A DNA stretch of 64,000 bases. Origin: Swaminathania salitolerans. Lineage in GTDB: Bacteria; Pseudomonadota; Alphaproteobacteria; Acetobacterales; Acetobacteraceae. The notes below the pieces were generated by a model. It saw nothing but the letters and a program-made list of their open reading frames with translations, was not told the origin of the DNA and searched no databases. Positions 35,071-43,171 of this stretch are shown here, piece after piece. Location: assembly GCF_025994315.1 (NCBI RefSeq), contig NZ_BAQE01000032.1; one strand, given 5' to 3'. Positions within the stretch are counted from its first letter, which is position 1. Every line of letters starts with the position of its first letter. The translations under genes and the position numbers were made by a program.

Positions 35071-35153
35071 ATCCGCATTTTTTTGGCGTTCCTGATCCTG
35101 CGTGCGGCTTCAGGCCATCGCGAAAACAGGGCTTTGGGGGCTATAAGTGTCCG

Positions 35154-37151
35154 GTGAACGCGAAGCAACATCCCCAGTCCTCCCGGCGTCCCTCCTCGAG
35201 TGTCGCAACACGTCATCGCTCGACAGGGCGTATCGCCGTCAATGTCCTTGCCGACGGGCTGATCTCGGCGCTCGCAGCGCCTCTGGCCCGCTTTCTCGCA
35301 GCCCCTCATGACGGGTTGCTCCATCCGCTCTGGTTCGTCCTGGGCGGCGCGATCACCCTTCTGGTGAGCGGGCTTCCTTTTCGTATCCCCCAGCAATACT
35401 GGCGTTTCTCAGGTGTGGCCGATCTGAGGGGAATCGCAGCGGCCTCGGTCGGGGGTGCTGCCCTGTTCTCGGGGCTGCTGATCCTTACCGGTTTTCCGCT
35501 GCCTTCCCCGACTTTCCCGCTCATCCACGCTCTGGTCCTGCTGGTCGGCCTCGGCGGGGGGCGGGTGCTCACGCGTCTTCTGGCAGGGGTGCGCCAACAG
35601 GTGCAGGGCCAGAAAAGTCGCGTGCTTCTCGTCGGCTCCGATCTCAGCGCGGATCTGTTCCTGCGCGGGCTCGAACGCGCCTCCGATCGGCAGTATCTCG
35701 TTCAGGGGCTGGTCACGCGCTCTCCCGGCCAGCAGGGGCGGCGCCTGCACGGCGTGCCGATTCTGGGTATCGCCGGGGATATAACGGACGTTCTGGCCAG
35801 AATGGCGCAGGCGCGCACATTGCCCGACCAGATCATCATCACGGAACCCGAGTGGCGCGGATCCCAGATATCGACCGTGCTCGATGCCGGTCAGCGTCAT
35901 GGCATAGCGGTCCAGCGTGCGCCCTCTCTGACGAATCTCACCCCGGCCGAGCAGATCCAGATGCGCCCCATCGCTCTGGAGGATCTGCTCAACCGACCTG
36001 AAGTGCCGCTCGACCGGGAAGGAATGGCACGGCTGATCCAGGGGCAGGTCGTTCTCGTCACCGGCGCGGGCGGGACGATCGGCTCGGAGCTTGCGCGTCA
36101 GGTCGCGCAATTCGGTCCGGAGCGGTTGTTGCTTCTCGATCATGGCGAGTTTGCGCTCTGGCAGATCGATCTCGAGCTTTCGGAGCTGTATCCGGGCGTT
36201 CCGCGCGAGGTGATCGTCGCGAGCATTCGCGATGCCGGGCGCGTGGAGGAGATCTTCTCACGCTACAAGCCTGCGCTCGTGTTTCATGCAGCGGCGCTCA
36301 AACACGTGCCGATCGTCGAGGCCAATGCATGTGAGGGCGTGTTGACGAATGTCATCGGCACCCGCCTCGTCGCCGATGCGGCGATCCGGCATTCGGCGTC
36401 GGCCATGGTCCTCATCTCGAGCGACAAGGCGGTCAATCCGTCCTCGATCATGGGTGCCACGAAGCGCTGCGCCGAAATCTACTGTCAGGCGCTGGCCGTT
36501 GCGGCCGAAGCGCGCGGATCCCGCTTCCGCTGCGTGACCGTGCGTTTCGGAAACGTTCTCGGCTCGACGGGTTCGGTCGTACCGCTCTTCCGCCGTCAGC
36601 TCGAGCAGGGCGGACCTCTGACCGTGACCCATCCCGACATGACCCGCTATTTCATGACCGTCCCGGAAGCCGTGGGTCTTGTCCTGCAGGCGAGCGTCCG
36701 CGGCACGGCCTCGCGCAAGCTGCGGGACGAGACCGATATCCGGCTTCAGCAAGGCGGCATTTTCGTGCTCGATATGGGTGAGCCCGTTCGTATCCTGGAT
36801 CTCGCACGACAGATGATCCGGCTTGCGGGCCTCAAGCCGGACGAGGATGTCGCGATACGGTTTACGGGGTTGCGTCCGGGCGAGAAGCTTTACGAAGAGC
36901 TTTTTCACGGTCGCGAAGCCCCCGTGCCGACCGACGCGCCCGGGCTCAAGATGGCAACGCCGCGCGCGATCGATCTCTCCGCGGCGGCGGTTCTTCTCCA
37001 GCAGATCGAACTGGCGAGCCGGGAAGACGACGAGGGGCGGGCGCTGGCCCTGATACGCAGCCTCGTCCCCGAATTTGCGCACAACCCTTCCGGCGAGGTA
37101 CGCCGACCCGGGCAGGCGGTGTCCATGCCCGGTCAGGACCCTGTGCCATGA
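35154..37151 (+). CDS. FlaA1/CapD-type nucleotide-sugar 4,6-dehydratase, membrane-bound
   Basis: A 665-residue protein. About four N-terminal membrane helices (to residue 130) and a CoA-binding-like Rossmann domain precede the dehydratase domain, which begins near VLVTGAGGTIGSELARQ. The catalytic stretch is SSDKAVNPSSIMGATKR, with AALKHVPIVE before it. This is the PglF/CapD/WbpM large form, which makes UDP-4-keto-6-deoxy-HexNAc. The DegT aminotransferase just downstream is a natural next enzyme. The GTG start has only a weak ribosome-binding site. Confidence 0.93.
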   Translation: MNAKQHPQSSRRPSSSVATRHRSTGRIAVNVLADGLISALAAPLARFLAAPHDGLLHPLWFVLGGAITLLVSGLPFRIPQQYWRFSGVADLRGIAAASVGGAALFSGLLILTGFPLPSPTFPLIHALVLLVGLGGGRVLTRLLAGVRQQVQGQKSRVLLVGSDLSADLFLRGLERASDRQYLVQGLVTRSPGQQGRRLHGVPILGIAGDITDVLARMAQARTLPDQIIITEPEWRGSQISTVLDAGQRHGIAVQRAPSLTNLTPAEQIQMRPIALEDLLNRPEVPLDREGMARLIQGQVVLVTGAGGTIGSELARQVAQFGPERLLLLDHGEFALWQIDLELSELYPGVPREVIVASIRDAGRVEEIFSRYKPALVFHAAALKHVPIVEANACEGVLTNVIGTRLVADAAIRHSASAMVLISSDKAVNPSSIMGATKRCAEIYCQALAVAAEARGSRFRCVTVRFGNVLGSTGSVVPLFRRQLEQGGPLTVTHPDMTRYFMTVPEAVGLVLQASVRGTASRKLRDETDIRLQQGGIFVLDMGEPVRILDLARQMIRLAGLKPDEDVAIRFTGLRPGEKLYEELFHGREAPVPTDAPGLKMATPRAIDLSAAAVLLQQIELASREDDEGRALALIRSLVPEFAHNPSGEVRRPGQAVSMPGQDPVP

Positions 37152-37191
37152 GACCGAACGGGCGGGATTGTCGCGAAAGAGCGATCCCCGG

Positions 37192-37251
37192 GATCGTCAT
37201 TGCCAGAACCGTCATTATCGCAACCGTCACTACCGAGATCATCATCACCGA
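37192..37251. repeat. 15-bp tandem repeat, four copies
   Basis: Four 15-bp units: GATCGTCATTGCCAG, AACCGTCATTATCGC, AACCGTCACTACCGA, GATCATCATCACCGA. They lie between the dehydratase stop and the ribosome-binding site of the DegT gene. Confidence 0.85.
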
Positions 37252-37266
37252 GGTGCAAGAGATATC

Positions 37267-38424
37267 ATGAGCGATCAGCCCCCCATCTCCTTTCTGGACC
37301 TCCCAAGGCAGCAGGCCCGTCTCGGCGACGCCTTGCGCCGGCGGATCGATACCGTTCTCTCGCATTGTCGTTTCGTCATGGGGCCGGAAATCGAGGAACT
37401 CGAGACGAGGCTCTGCGCCTATAGCGGCGCGAAGCACGCCGTAAGCGTCTCTTCCGGAACCGACGCGCTCCTGATCGTTCTCATGGCCGAGGAGATCGGA
37501 CCGGGGGATGCGGTGTTCCTTCCGGCGTTCACCTACACAGCCACGGCAGAAGTCGTCCTTCTGCTCGGGGCTACGCCTGTGTTCGTCGATGTCGATCCGC
37601 GCAGTTTCCAGATCGATCCCGGAAGTCTGAAGGCGCGTATCGCCTCCATCCGGGCACAGGGGGAGCTCGAGCCCAGACTGGTTATCGGGGTGGATCTTTT
37701 CGGGCAGCCTGCTCCCTGGGCGCAGCTGCGCGAGATCGCGCAGGAAGAGGCGCTGTTGCTGGTTGCCGATTGCGCCCAGGCTTTCGGGGCGGCGCTCGAA
37801 GGGCGCAAGCTCGGGAGGGAAGCGGTTGCCACGACATTGTCCTTCTTTCCTTCCAAGCCCCTCGGCGCCTATGGCGATGGCGGCGCCATCCTGACCGACG
37901 ATGAGGAAAGAGCCGCTCTCTATCGCTCCTTGCGTACGCATGGCGAGGGCCGCTCCCGCTATGAGGTGCTTCGTATCGGTCTCAACGGTCGTCTCGATAC
38001 GCTTCAGGCTGCCATCCTTCTTGCGAAGCTCGACGTCTTCGACGAGGAGCTCGAGCGAAGAAACGACGTGGCCGAGCGCTACGATACCGGGCTTGCCGGT
38101 CTGGTGGAGACGCCTCTGCGGGTGCCGGAGTCTGAGAGCGCCTGGGCGATCTACTCGATTCTTCTTCCGGATCGGGCGCAGCGCGATTCCCTTCAGCGAT
38201 TCCTGTCCGGATGCGGCGTCCCGAGCGTCGTCTATTACCCGAAACCGCTTCATGCCCAGCCCGCCTATCGGGAACATCATGACGAAACCGTCTCCCTGCC
38301 CGTCTCGGAAGGGCTTGGCGCACGGATCCTCGCGCTTCCGCTTCATCCCGAGCTCCGCGACGATGAGGTCGCACGCGTGATCGACGCCGTCCGGCGCTGG
38401 CACGAGCAGGAGATGGGCAAATGA
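37267..38424 (+). CDS. DegT/DnrJ/EryC1/StrS sugar aminotransferase
   Basis: A 385-residue PLP enzyme of the sugar-aminotransferase family. It has SSGTDALL (cofactor phosphate site), VADCAQAFGA (PLP-ring Asp) and the Schiff-base Lys in SFFPSKPLGAYGDGG. The C-terminal part includes GLNGRLDTLQAAIL. It transaminates a keto-sugar nucleotide, plausibly the product of the upstream dehydratase (giving a UDP-4-amino-4,6-dideoxy sugar), though a 3-keto substrate cannot be excluded. The ATG at 37267 follows GAGGTG and an AAGAG site. It overlaps the next gene by 4 bp. Confidence 0.92.
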   Translation: MSDQPPISFLDLPRQQARLGDALRRRIDTVLSHCRFVMGPEIEELETRLCAYSGAKHAVSVSSGTDALLIVLMAEEIGPGDAVFLPAFTYTATAEVVLLLGATPVFVDVDPRSFQIDPGSLKARIASIRAQGELEPRLVIGVDLFGQPAPWAQLREIAQEEALLLVADCAQAFGAALEGRKLGREAVATTLSFFPSKPLGAYGDGGAILTDDEERAALYRSLRTHGEGRSRYEVLRIGLNGRLDTLQAAILLAKLDVFDEELERRNDVAERYDTGLAGLVETPLRVPESESAWAIYSILLPDRAQRDSLQRFLSGCGVPSVVYYPKPLHAQPAYREHHDETVSLPVSEGLGARILALPLHPELRDDEVARVIDAVRRWHEQEMGK

Positions 38425-38882
38425 GGCGCGAGACGCTTCTCGTCATAGGCTTCGTCAGCATCGTTCTCGCGACGGTTGCCGTCATCTGGTATTTCGCCCT
38501 TCCGGCGCTTCGGCCCGTTCCCTTCCGTACGGTTTCGGACGTGACGCTGACGATTGCGCAGACCGGCAAAACCCGGGTGCTGGATGCGGAGCAGACGCGA
38601 GACCTCAATCGCTGGCTTCAGGACCACAGACATGGCTGGGCGCCGCTCACCTCACCGGCACCCTCTACCGGCGATGTGCTGATCAAGGGGCGGGACGATC
38701 ATGGCAAGGCCTTCGCCCTGACCCTTTGGACCGGTGTCAGCGGAGCGGACTGGAACAACACGGCGATTGCGAGGGTCACCCCGGATGCGCGTTTCAGGGT
38801 TCAGACCTTCAGCAACGACGCGTGGAAGACACTCGGTTATCTGATCGACGGAAGGGGATATGCCAGAACCGATGTGCCGTGA
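38421..38882 (+). CDS. Hypothetical membrane-anchored protein
   Basis: A 153-residue protein with one N-terminal membrane helix (about residues 7-28), then a probably periplasmic domain with no recognised motif. Its start overlaps the DegT stop (ATGA), so it is coupled to the nucleotide-sugar genes and may act in the same envelope pathway. Strong G/C third-position bias supports real coding. Confidence 0.7.
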   Translation: MRRETLLVIGFVSIVLATVAVIWYFALPALRPVPFRTVSDVTLTIAQTGKTRVLDAEQTRDLNRWLQDHRHGWAPLTSPAPSTGDVLIKGRDDHGKAFALTLWTGVSGADWNNTAIARVTPDARFRVQTFSNDAWKTLGYLIDGRGYARTDVP

Positions 38883-39205
38883 GTCCTGCTGACTGCGGCT
38901 GAGGTCTGGCGACAGGCGCTGCCGGGGGTGCCGCGATGCCCGGTTCCGGACGGCTCCGGTCACCCCGGACGGTCCCGATAAGGGGGGGGGGCGCATGAGC
39001 GTGCTGCGCCCGGCCTCCGGTATCCTGCTTCCGGCGGCACGCCGTCGAGCGAATGGTCGTCACGGTGACATCTCCAGGACGTGAAGGCCGGATCGCACGA
39101 ATCAAGTTGCGACGTGCAACAAACTCTCCAGACTAAGGCCACGAGTCACAAGGCCCGGCCTGATGCCGGTTCCTGCGCCTCTTTCACGAGTTGGAGATTT
39201 CACCG
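38883..39205 (+). other. Spacer upstream of the ketose 3-epimerase gene
   Basis: 323 bp, no gene seen. It contains a run of ten G (38983-38992) and the palindromic GTTGC-N5-GCAAC site at 39106-39120. The right third presumably holds the epimerase promoter, with the palindrome near a -35-like TTGCGA. Confidence 0.5.
39106..39120. promoter_or_regulatory. Putative ROK operator copy A (GTTGC-GACGT-GCAAC)
   Basis: A perfect 5-bp inverted repeat with 5-bp centre, 86 bp upstream of the epimerase ATG. The same pattern lies upstream of the permease and of the ROK regulator. Confidence 0.6.
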
Positions 39206-40084
39206 ATGAAATTCGGGACCCTGTATTCCTACTGGAGCACGTCCTGGGCGTGTTCGCCGGATCACTATCTGGCTCTTGCCGAAAAGGTCGCTTCTATCGG
39301 TTTCGATGTGCTGGAGATCAGCGCAGATCATCTGTACCGCATGAGCCAGGCCGATATCGTGCGTTTGCGCCGGGCGGGAGAGTCCCTCGGGATCGGCTTT
39401 TCGGTCAATAGCGGGCCTTCGCGGGAGCACGATCTGGCTTCGCCGGACCCGGCGGTCCGGGAGAGCGGTATCCGGTATTTCGGAACGATCTTCGAAAAAA
39501 TGGTGTCTCTGGGGACGGATACGATCGCCGGAGCCATTTACTCCTTCTGGCCGGACGATTTTGTCCGGACGGATCGCGAGGAGAGCTGGGCGTTGAGCAT
39601 CGACTCGCTCAAGTCTGTCGCCGGGCGGGCCGAATATCACGGGATACGCGTTGCCCTCGAAGTGCTGAACCGGTTCGAGAGCCATATCCTGAACACGAGC
39701 GACGAGGCGGTTCGCTATTGCGAGCGTATCGGAAGCCCGAATATGGGAATCCTGCTCGACACTTTTCACATGAATATCGAGGAGGACGATATGAGCGCGG
39801 CCATCCGGCATGCGAACGCGCGTCTCTTCCATTTTCATGTCGGCGAAAACAACCGGAAACTGCCCGGTATGAACGGGACGATTGCATGGGAGCAGGTCGG
39901 CAAGGCCCTGAATGCCATCGGCTACGATCGGGCGGTCGTGATGGAGCCGTTCATGATCTGTGGAGGCGAGATCGGGCAGTCCATCCGGGTCTGGCGAGAT
40001 CTGACCTCAGGAGCCGATCAGGTCGGGATGGACGATCATATCCGTCGTTCCCTTTCTTTCCTCCGTGAGGTGTTCTCCGCCTGA
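39206..40084 (+). CDS. D-tagatose/D-psicose 3-epimerase family ketose epimerase
   Basis: A 292-residue TIM-barrel sugar epimerase, close in length to D-tagatose 3-epimerase. Metal and catalytic residues are recognisable: Glu in VALEVLNRFE, Asp and His in LLDTFHMNIEE, His in FHFHVGENNR, and Glu in VVMEPF. These Mn/Co-dependent enzymes invert C3 of free ketoses; D-ribulose to D-xylulose is a known activity of the family. The ATG at 39206 has GGAG at 39194. The context suggests it acts on D-ribulose formed from ribitol. Confidence 0.9.
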   Translation: MKFGTLYSYWSTSWACSPDHYLALAEKVASIGFDVLEISADHLYRMSQADIVRLRRAGESLGIGFSVNSGPSREHDLASPDPAVRESGIRYFGTIFEKMVSLGTDTIAGAIYSFWPDDFVRTDREESWALSIDSLKSVAGRAEYHGIRVALEVLNRFESHILNTSDEAVRYCERIGSPNMGILLDTFHMNIEEDDMSAAIRHANARLFHFHVGENNRKLPGMNGTIAWEQVGKALNAIGYDRAVVMEPFMICGGEIGQSIRVWRDLTSGADQVGMDDHIRRSLSFLREVFSA

Positions 40085-40110
40085 AACAGGGGGAAGCGAA
40101 GCCTGCAGAT

Positions 40111-40138
40111 AAGGGAGAGGCTCTGCCTCTCCCTTTTT
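40111..40138 (+). terminator. Intrinsic terminator after the epimerase gene
   Basis: An 11-bp perfect stem AAGGGAGAGGC / GCCTCTCCCTT with loop TCT, followed by TTT, 26 bp after the stop. Confidence 0.92.
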
Positions 40139-40243
40139 CATGGCCGGTCTGTGCGTTGCTGGCGGAGATGTTCCCCGCGTAACCGGCGACGCGCCTGCAC
40201 CGCCGCGGCCTCGGCCGGGCGGCGTGGCACGCATTCCGGGCGT

Positions 40244-41533
40244 TCAGGCCGCGATTTTCTGTTCGACGACAGTTGCCCTGCTCTGACGCGTATGTCCAGG
40301 CTGATCCAGCTTGATGAAAACCGTCAGGATTGCGGAGGCGAAATAAAGGACGCTATAGCAAATCACGACCCCTTCGATTCCCCAGACCCCGATCAGTGCG
40401 GTGGCGATGGCGGGCGGGGTGAAGTTACCCAGTCCCCCGCCGAGGTTCTGTACCGAAACTGCAGCGCCCTTGTGTTCTGGCGCCAGCGTCGGAAAGATCG
40501 CTCCCATCGGTACGAAGGCGGTAATGGTAATGGCGAACAATACGGCGGCAAGGATGCCGATCGCCATGTTGCCCGGCATCCAGAGCGGGAGGTAGTAGAA
40601 AGTCAGCGTCGTCACGCCGCATCCTACGAAGCCCGCCCATCGGATCTGCCTCATCCACCCGATGCGATCGCCGATGATGCCCCATGCAATATTGGTGAAC
40701 AGCTGGACGGCGAAGAGAAGGCTATAGATATGCAGCCATTGCTGCATGGTGAAGCCGCCCTCTTTCGATGTGTAGAAGAGAGGCATGATCACAGGAAAGC
40801 CGAACAGGGAAAGATTGCAGGTAACCCTGATCACGAGGGCGAAGAACATGTTCCGATCGGTCGTGATCAGGGTAATGCTCTTCGCGATTTCGCGCAGATG
40901 TGTCCTCGGCCCGTGTCCCCCATATGGAGCAGTATTGCGGGTATCCTTCATCGTGAGGACAGCGAGGATTCCCCCTGCGGCGACCCAGAGAATGGACGTC
41001 CAGAGAGTCGGCAGAAAGCCGATGGCAGGTATGGTCAGGCTCGGGATGAAGGATGAGAGCGTGCCGTATCCGAGGACGAACATGGACCACACCCAGCCGA
41101 GCGCCGAAGCCAGCCGCGCTGGCGGCGTGCGTTGGACGATCCAGTAATAGAAGCCGTAATAGAAAAGAGGATAGGCGATGCCCCTGATCCCGTAAAACAC
41201 GTTCATCAGAAGAGAATCGCGATGGGCGAGGCCGAAGGTGAGGAAGAGGGCATGGAAGGCGATCCACCAGACCGTACCGAATGCCATGAGTTTCCTGGGA
41301 TGGAACGTTTCCGCCAGAGCACCCGAGAGCCAGCTCGATACGGCAGCAGTCAGGCCGTAGACCGTAAACAGCTCCGCAGCCTGACCGGGCGAAAATCCGA
41401 TGCCGGTCAGGTATTTGGACAGGAAGGCGATCTCGATTCCGTCCCCGGTCATGAAGATGGCAACGGCGATGTAGCCCCAGAACAGTTCGACCGGCATACC
41501 GGCCACGACTTTGGATTTATCTCGCTCGGACAT
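40244..41533 (-). CDS. RbtT/DalT/CsbX-type polyol permease (MFS)
   Basis: A 429-residue major-facilitator transporter with about 12 helices. The opening VELFWGYIAVAIFMTGDGIEIAFLSKYL and the YPLFYYGFYYWIVQRTPPARLASALGWVWSMFVLGYG stretch fit the ribitol/D-arabinitol permease group rather than sugar-phosphate or hexose carriers. It should import a pentitol by proton symport. The ATG at 41533 (MSERDKSK) is preferred to an upstream extension. A putative ROK site lies 100 bp upstream. It converges on the epimerase gene. Confidence 0.8.
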   Translation of the reverse strand: MSERDKSKVVAGMPVELFWGYIAVAIFMTGDGIEIAFLSKYLTGIGFSPGQAAELFTVYGLTAAVSSWLSGALAETFHPRKLMAFGTVWWIAFHALFLTFGLAHRDSLLMNVFYGIRGIAYPLFYYGFYYWIVQRTPPARLASALGWVWSMFVLGYGTLSSFIPSLTIPAIGFLPTLWTSILWVAAGGILAVLTMKDTRNTAPYGGHGPRTHLREIAKSITLITTDRNMFFALVIRVTCNLSLFGFPVIMPLFYTSKEGGFTMQQWLHIYSLLFAVQLFTNIAWGIIGDRIGWMRQIRWAGFVGCGVTTLTFYYLPLWMPGNMAIGILAAVLFAITITAFVPMGAIFPTLAPEHKGAAVSVQNLGGGLGNFTPPAIATALIGVWGIEGVVICYSVLYFASAILTVFIKLDQPGHTRQSRATVVEQKIAA

Positions 41534-41632
41534 TGATTGCTTCTTTATGCTCGGGCCCCGCGCGTCTCCATTCCCGGTCTGGCGGTGTCGCCGCACGGTA
41601 TTTCGCGATCGTTCGAGGGGCCATGCTTGTTT

Positions 41633-41647
41633 GGTGCATAACGCAAC
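41633..41647. promoter_or_regulatory. Putative ROK operator copy B (GGTGC-ATAAC-GCAAC)
   Basis: Same layout as copy A with one mismatch in the left arm, about 100 bp upstream of the permease start at 41533. It shares the right-hand flank GCAACAAA with copy A. Confidence 0.55.
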
Positions 41648-41793
41648 AAAACATTAGGAGCCATGAATGTGACCTTCAACAGATTCCTAACGCCACTCTC
41701 ACATTCAAATCACACAATAACGTTATTTAAGGGCGGAATTTTTTCGTAGTAAGCATCTGGCCGAGGTGGAACGATCGGAAAGAGATGTATTAT

Positions 41794-41808
41794 GTTGCTC
41801 ATCGTAAC
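41794..41808. promoter_or_regulatory. Putative ROK operator copy C (GTTGC-TCATC-GTAAC)
   Basis: It sits 117 bp upstream of the ROK gene start. Arms GTTGC and GTAAC differ from perfect symmetry by one base, but a slightly longer symmetry TATGTT-N9-AACATA (41791-41811) surrounds it. Confidence 0.6.
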
Positions 41809-41924
41809 ATAGTGGGGTAGCGCCGTTCCGGCTTCCGGCGCAGAGACGCACGCGATATCCGGGCTCAGGAGGTTTCCCCAGCTCGGGGATATCCCAGCAC
41901 AGGGGCACAGAAGAAGGGGGCACC

Positions 41925-43106
41925 TTGAAAGCCGCAACGAAACTCGGAGCCAGCGGGAGCGCCGTCCGGCAGCACAACATACAGGTCGCCTTGCGCGCGC
42001 TGCATCGGATGGGCCCCATGTCCCGTGCCGATCTTGCGCGCGACATGGGGCTGAACCGGTCGTCATCGGGGCATATCATCGGTCATCTCCTGCAGGAGGG
42101 ATATGTCAGGGAGACGAACTGTCTCCCTTCATCGGGCAGGCAGATGGGACGCCCGGGAATCATGCTGGAGCTCGTGCCCGAGGCGCTTTACTTCCTGGGT
42201 GTCGAGATCGGTGTCGCTCATGTCAGTACCGTCGTTCTGGACTTCACCGGTGCAGTCGTGCAGTCGGAGCGTCGTCTGTACGATACCCGCGGGGAGCCTC
42301 CGGCAGCGGCGGTGGAGGACATACTTCGCGATGCGTTCGCGTCTCTCGGGGCTGACATGCTGGCGCGGCTGCGGGGTATTGCGCTGGCCATTCCTGCTCA
42401 TATTGACCCGGGCGGCCATCTCAGGCTCGCACCGCAGATCGGCTGGCAGGATTTTGCCATCCAGACCCTCGTACGCAAGCTGATACCCTCCGATGTCGCG
42501 ATCCGCATCGAGAACGACGCGAATGCGCTCGCGATCGGGCATGATTATCGCGAGTTCCATCCGGGTGTGACGCTGTTCCTGTTGATGGAAACGGGAATAG
42601 GTGGCGGGATCGTCGTCAACGGAGAGCTCTTTCGCGGAGGACGCGGCCTCGCCGGGGAGATCGGACATCTGCGTTTCCCGCGTTCCGTACCCGGGCAGGA
42701 GCAAGGCGAACGTTATGTGAGCCTCGAGGACCTTATCGGGAAGGATGCGCTGGTTTGCGCCTATCGTGGCGCATCGGGCGAGCCTCTCGCGTCGTTCGAT
42801 GATTTTCTCGCCGCCGTGAGCGACCGCGTTCCCGAGGCCGTCATCATCGCCGAGGAATGGGCGAAGACCCTGGCACAGGCACTCTGTCAGACCATACGGA
42901 CCATCGATCCCAACCGGATCGTTCTGGGTGGTTGTGTCTCTGCCCTTTATCGGTTCGTGGGCAATCGCGTTCAGCATCACCTGATGCGGGTCGATCCCGA
43001 GATGACCGAGCCGCCGCGCATTCTCGTCGAAGGACGGGAACAGTTCGGTGCCGCTTTCGGCGCTGCCTGCATCATGCACAAGGAATTCCTCAGTCGCGAA
43101 AGCTGA
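41925..43106 (+). CDS. ROK-family transcriptional regulator
   Basis: A 393-residue ROK regulator. An N-terminal winged helix (MSRADLARDMGLNRSSSGHIIGHLLQEGYV, about residues 26-56) is followed by the ASKHA sugar-binding fold with METGIGGGIVVNGELFRGG and GLAGEIGHLRF. The Cys cluster that binds zinc in many ROK proteins is absent; the segment after GEIGH reads PRSVPGQEQGERYVSLEDL. It probably represses the polyol cassette and releases DNA on binding a pentitol or pentulose. The SDR gene follows 65 bp downstream on the same strand. Confidence 0.9.
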   Translation: MKAATKLGASGSAVRQHNIQVALRALHRMGPMSRADLARDMGLNRSSSGHIIGHLLQEGYVRETNCLPSSGRQMGRPGIMLELVPEALYFLGVEIGVAHVSTVVLDFTGAVVQSERRLYDTRGEPPAAAVEDILRDAFASLGADMLARLRGIALAIPAHIDPGGHLRLAPQIGWQDFAIQTLVRKLIPSDVAIRIENDANALAIGHDYREFHPGVTLFLLMETGIGGGIVVNGELFRGGRGLAGEIGHLRFPRSVPGQEQGERYVSLEDLIGKDALVCAYRGASGEPLASFDDFLAAVSDRVPEAVIIAEEWAKTLAQALCQTIRTIDPNRIVLGGCVSALYRFVGNRVQHHLMRVDPEMTEPPRILVEGREQFGAAFGAACIMHKEFLSRES

Positions 43107-43171
43107 CCGGAGGTGTGTCGCAGGGTCGCCGGGCCTCCCGGGAACCCCGCATTTCAGAAGAGGTGTCCGTC

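Larger units (their letters stand above)
41534..41924. other. Control region between the permease and the ROK regulator
   Basis: A divergent 391-bp spacer, AT-rich in its middle (41640-41810). It holds two copies of the GTTGC-N5-GYAAC site, one near each gene, and a perfect 12-bp palindrome AATAACGTTATT at 41716-41727. No coding sequence is seen. Confidence 0.6.
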
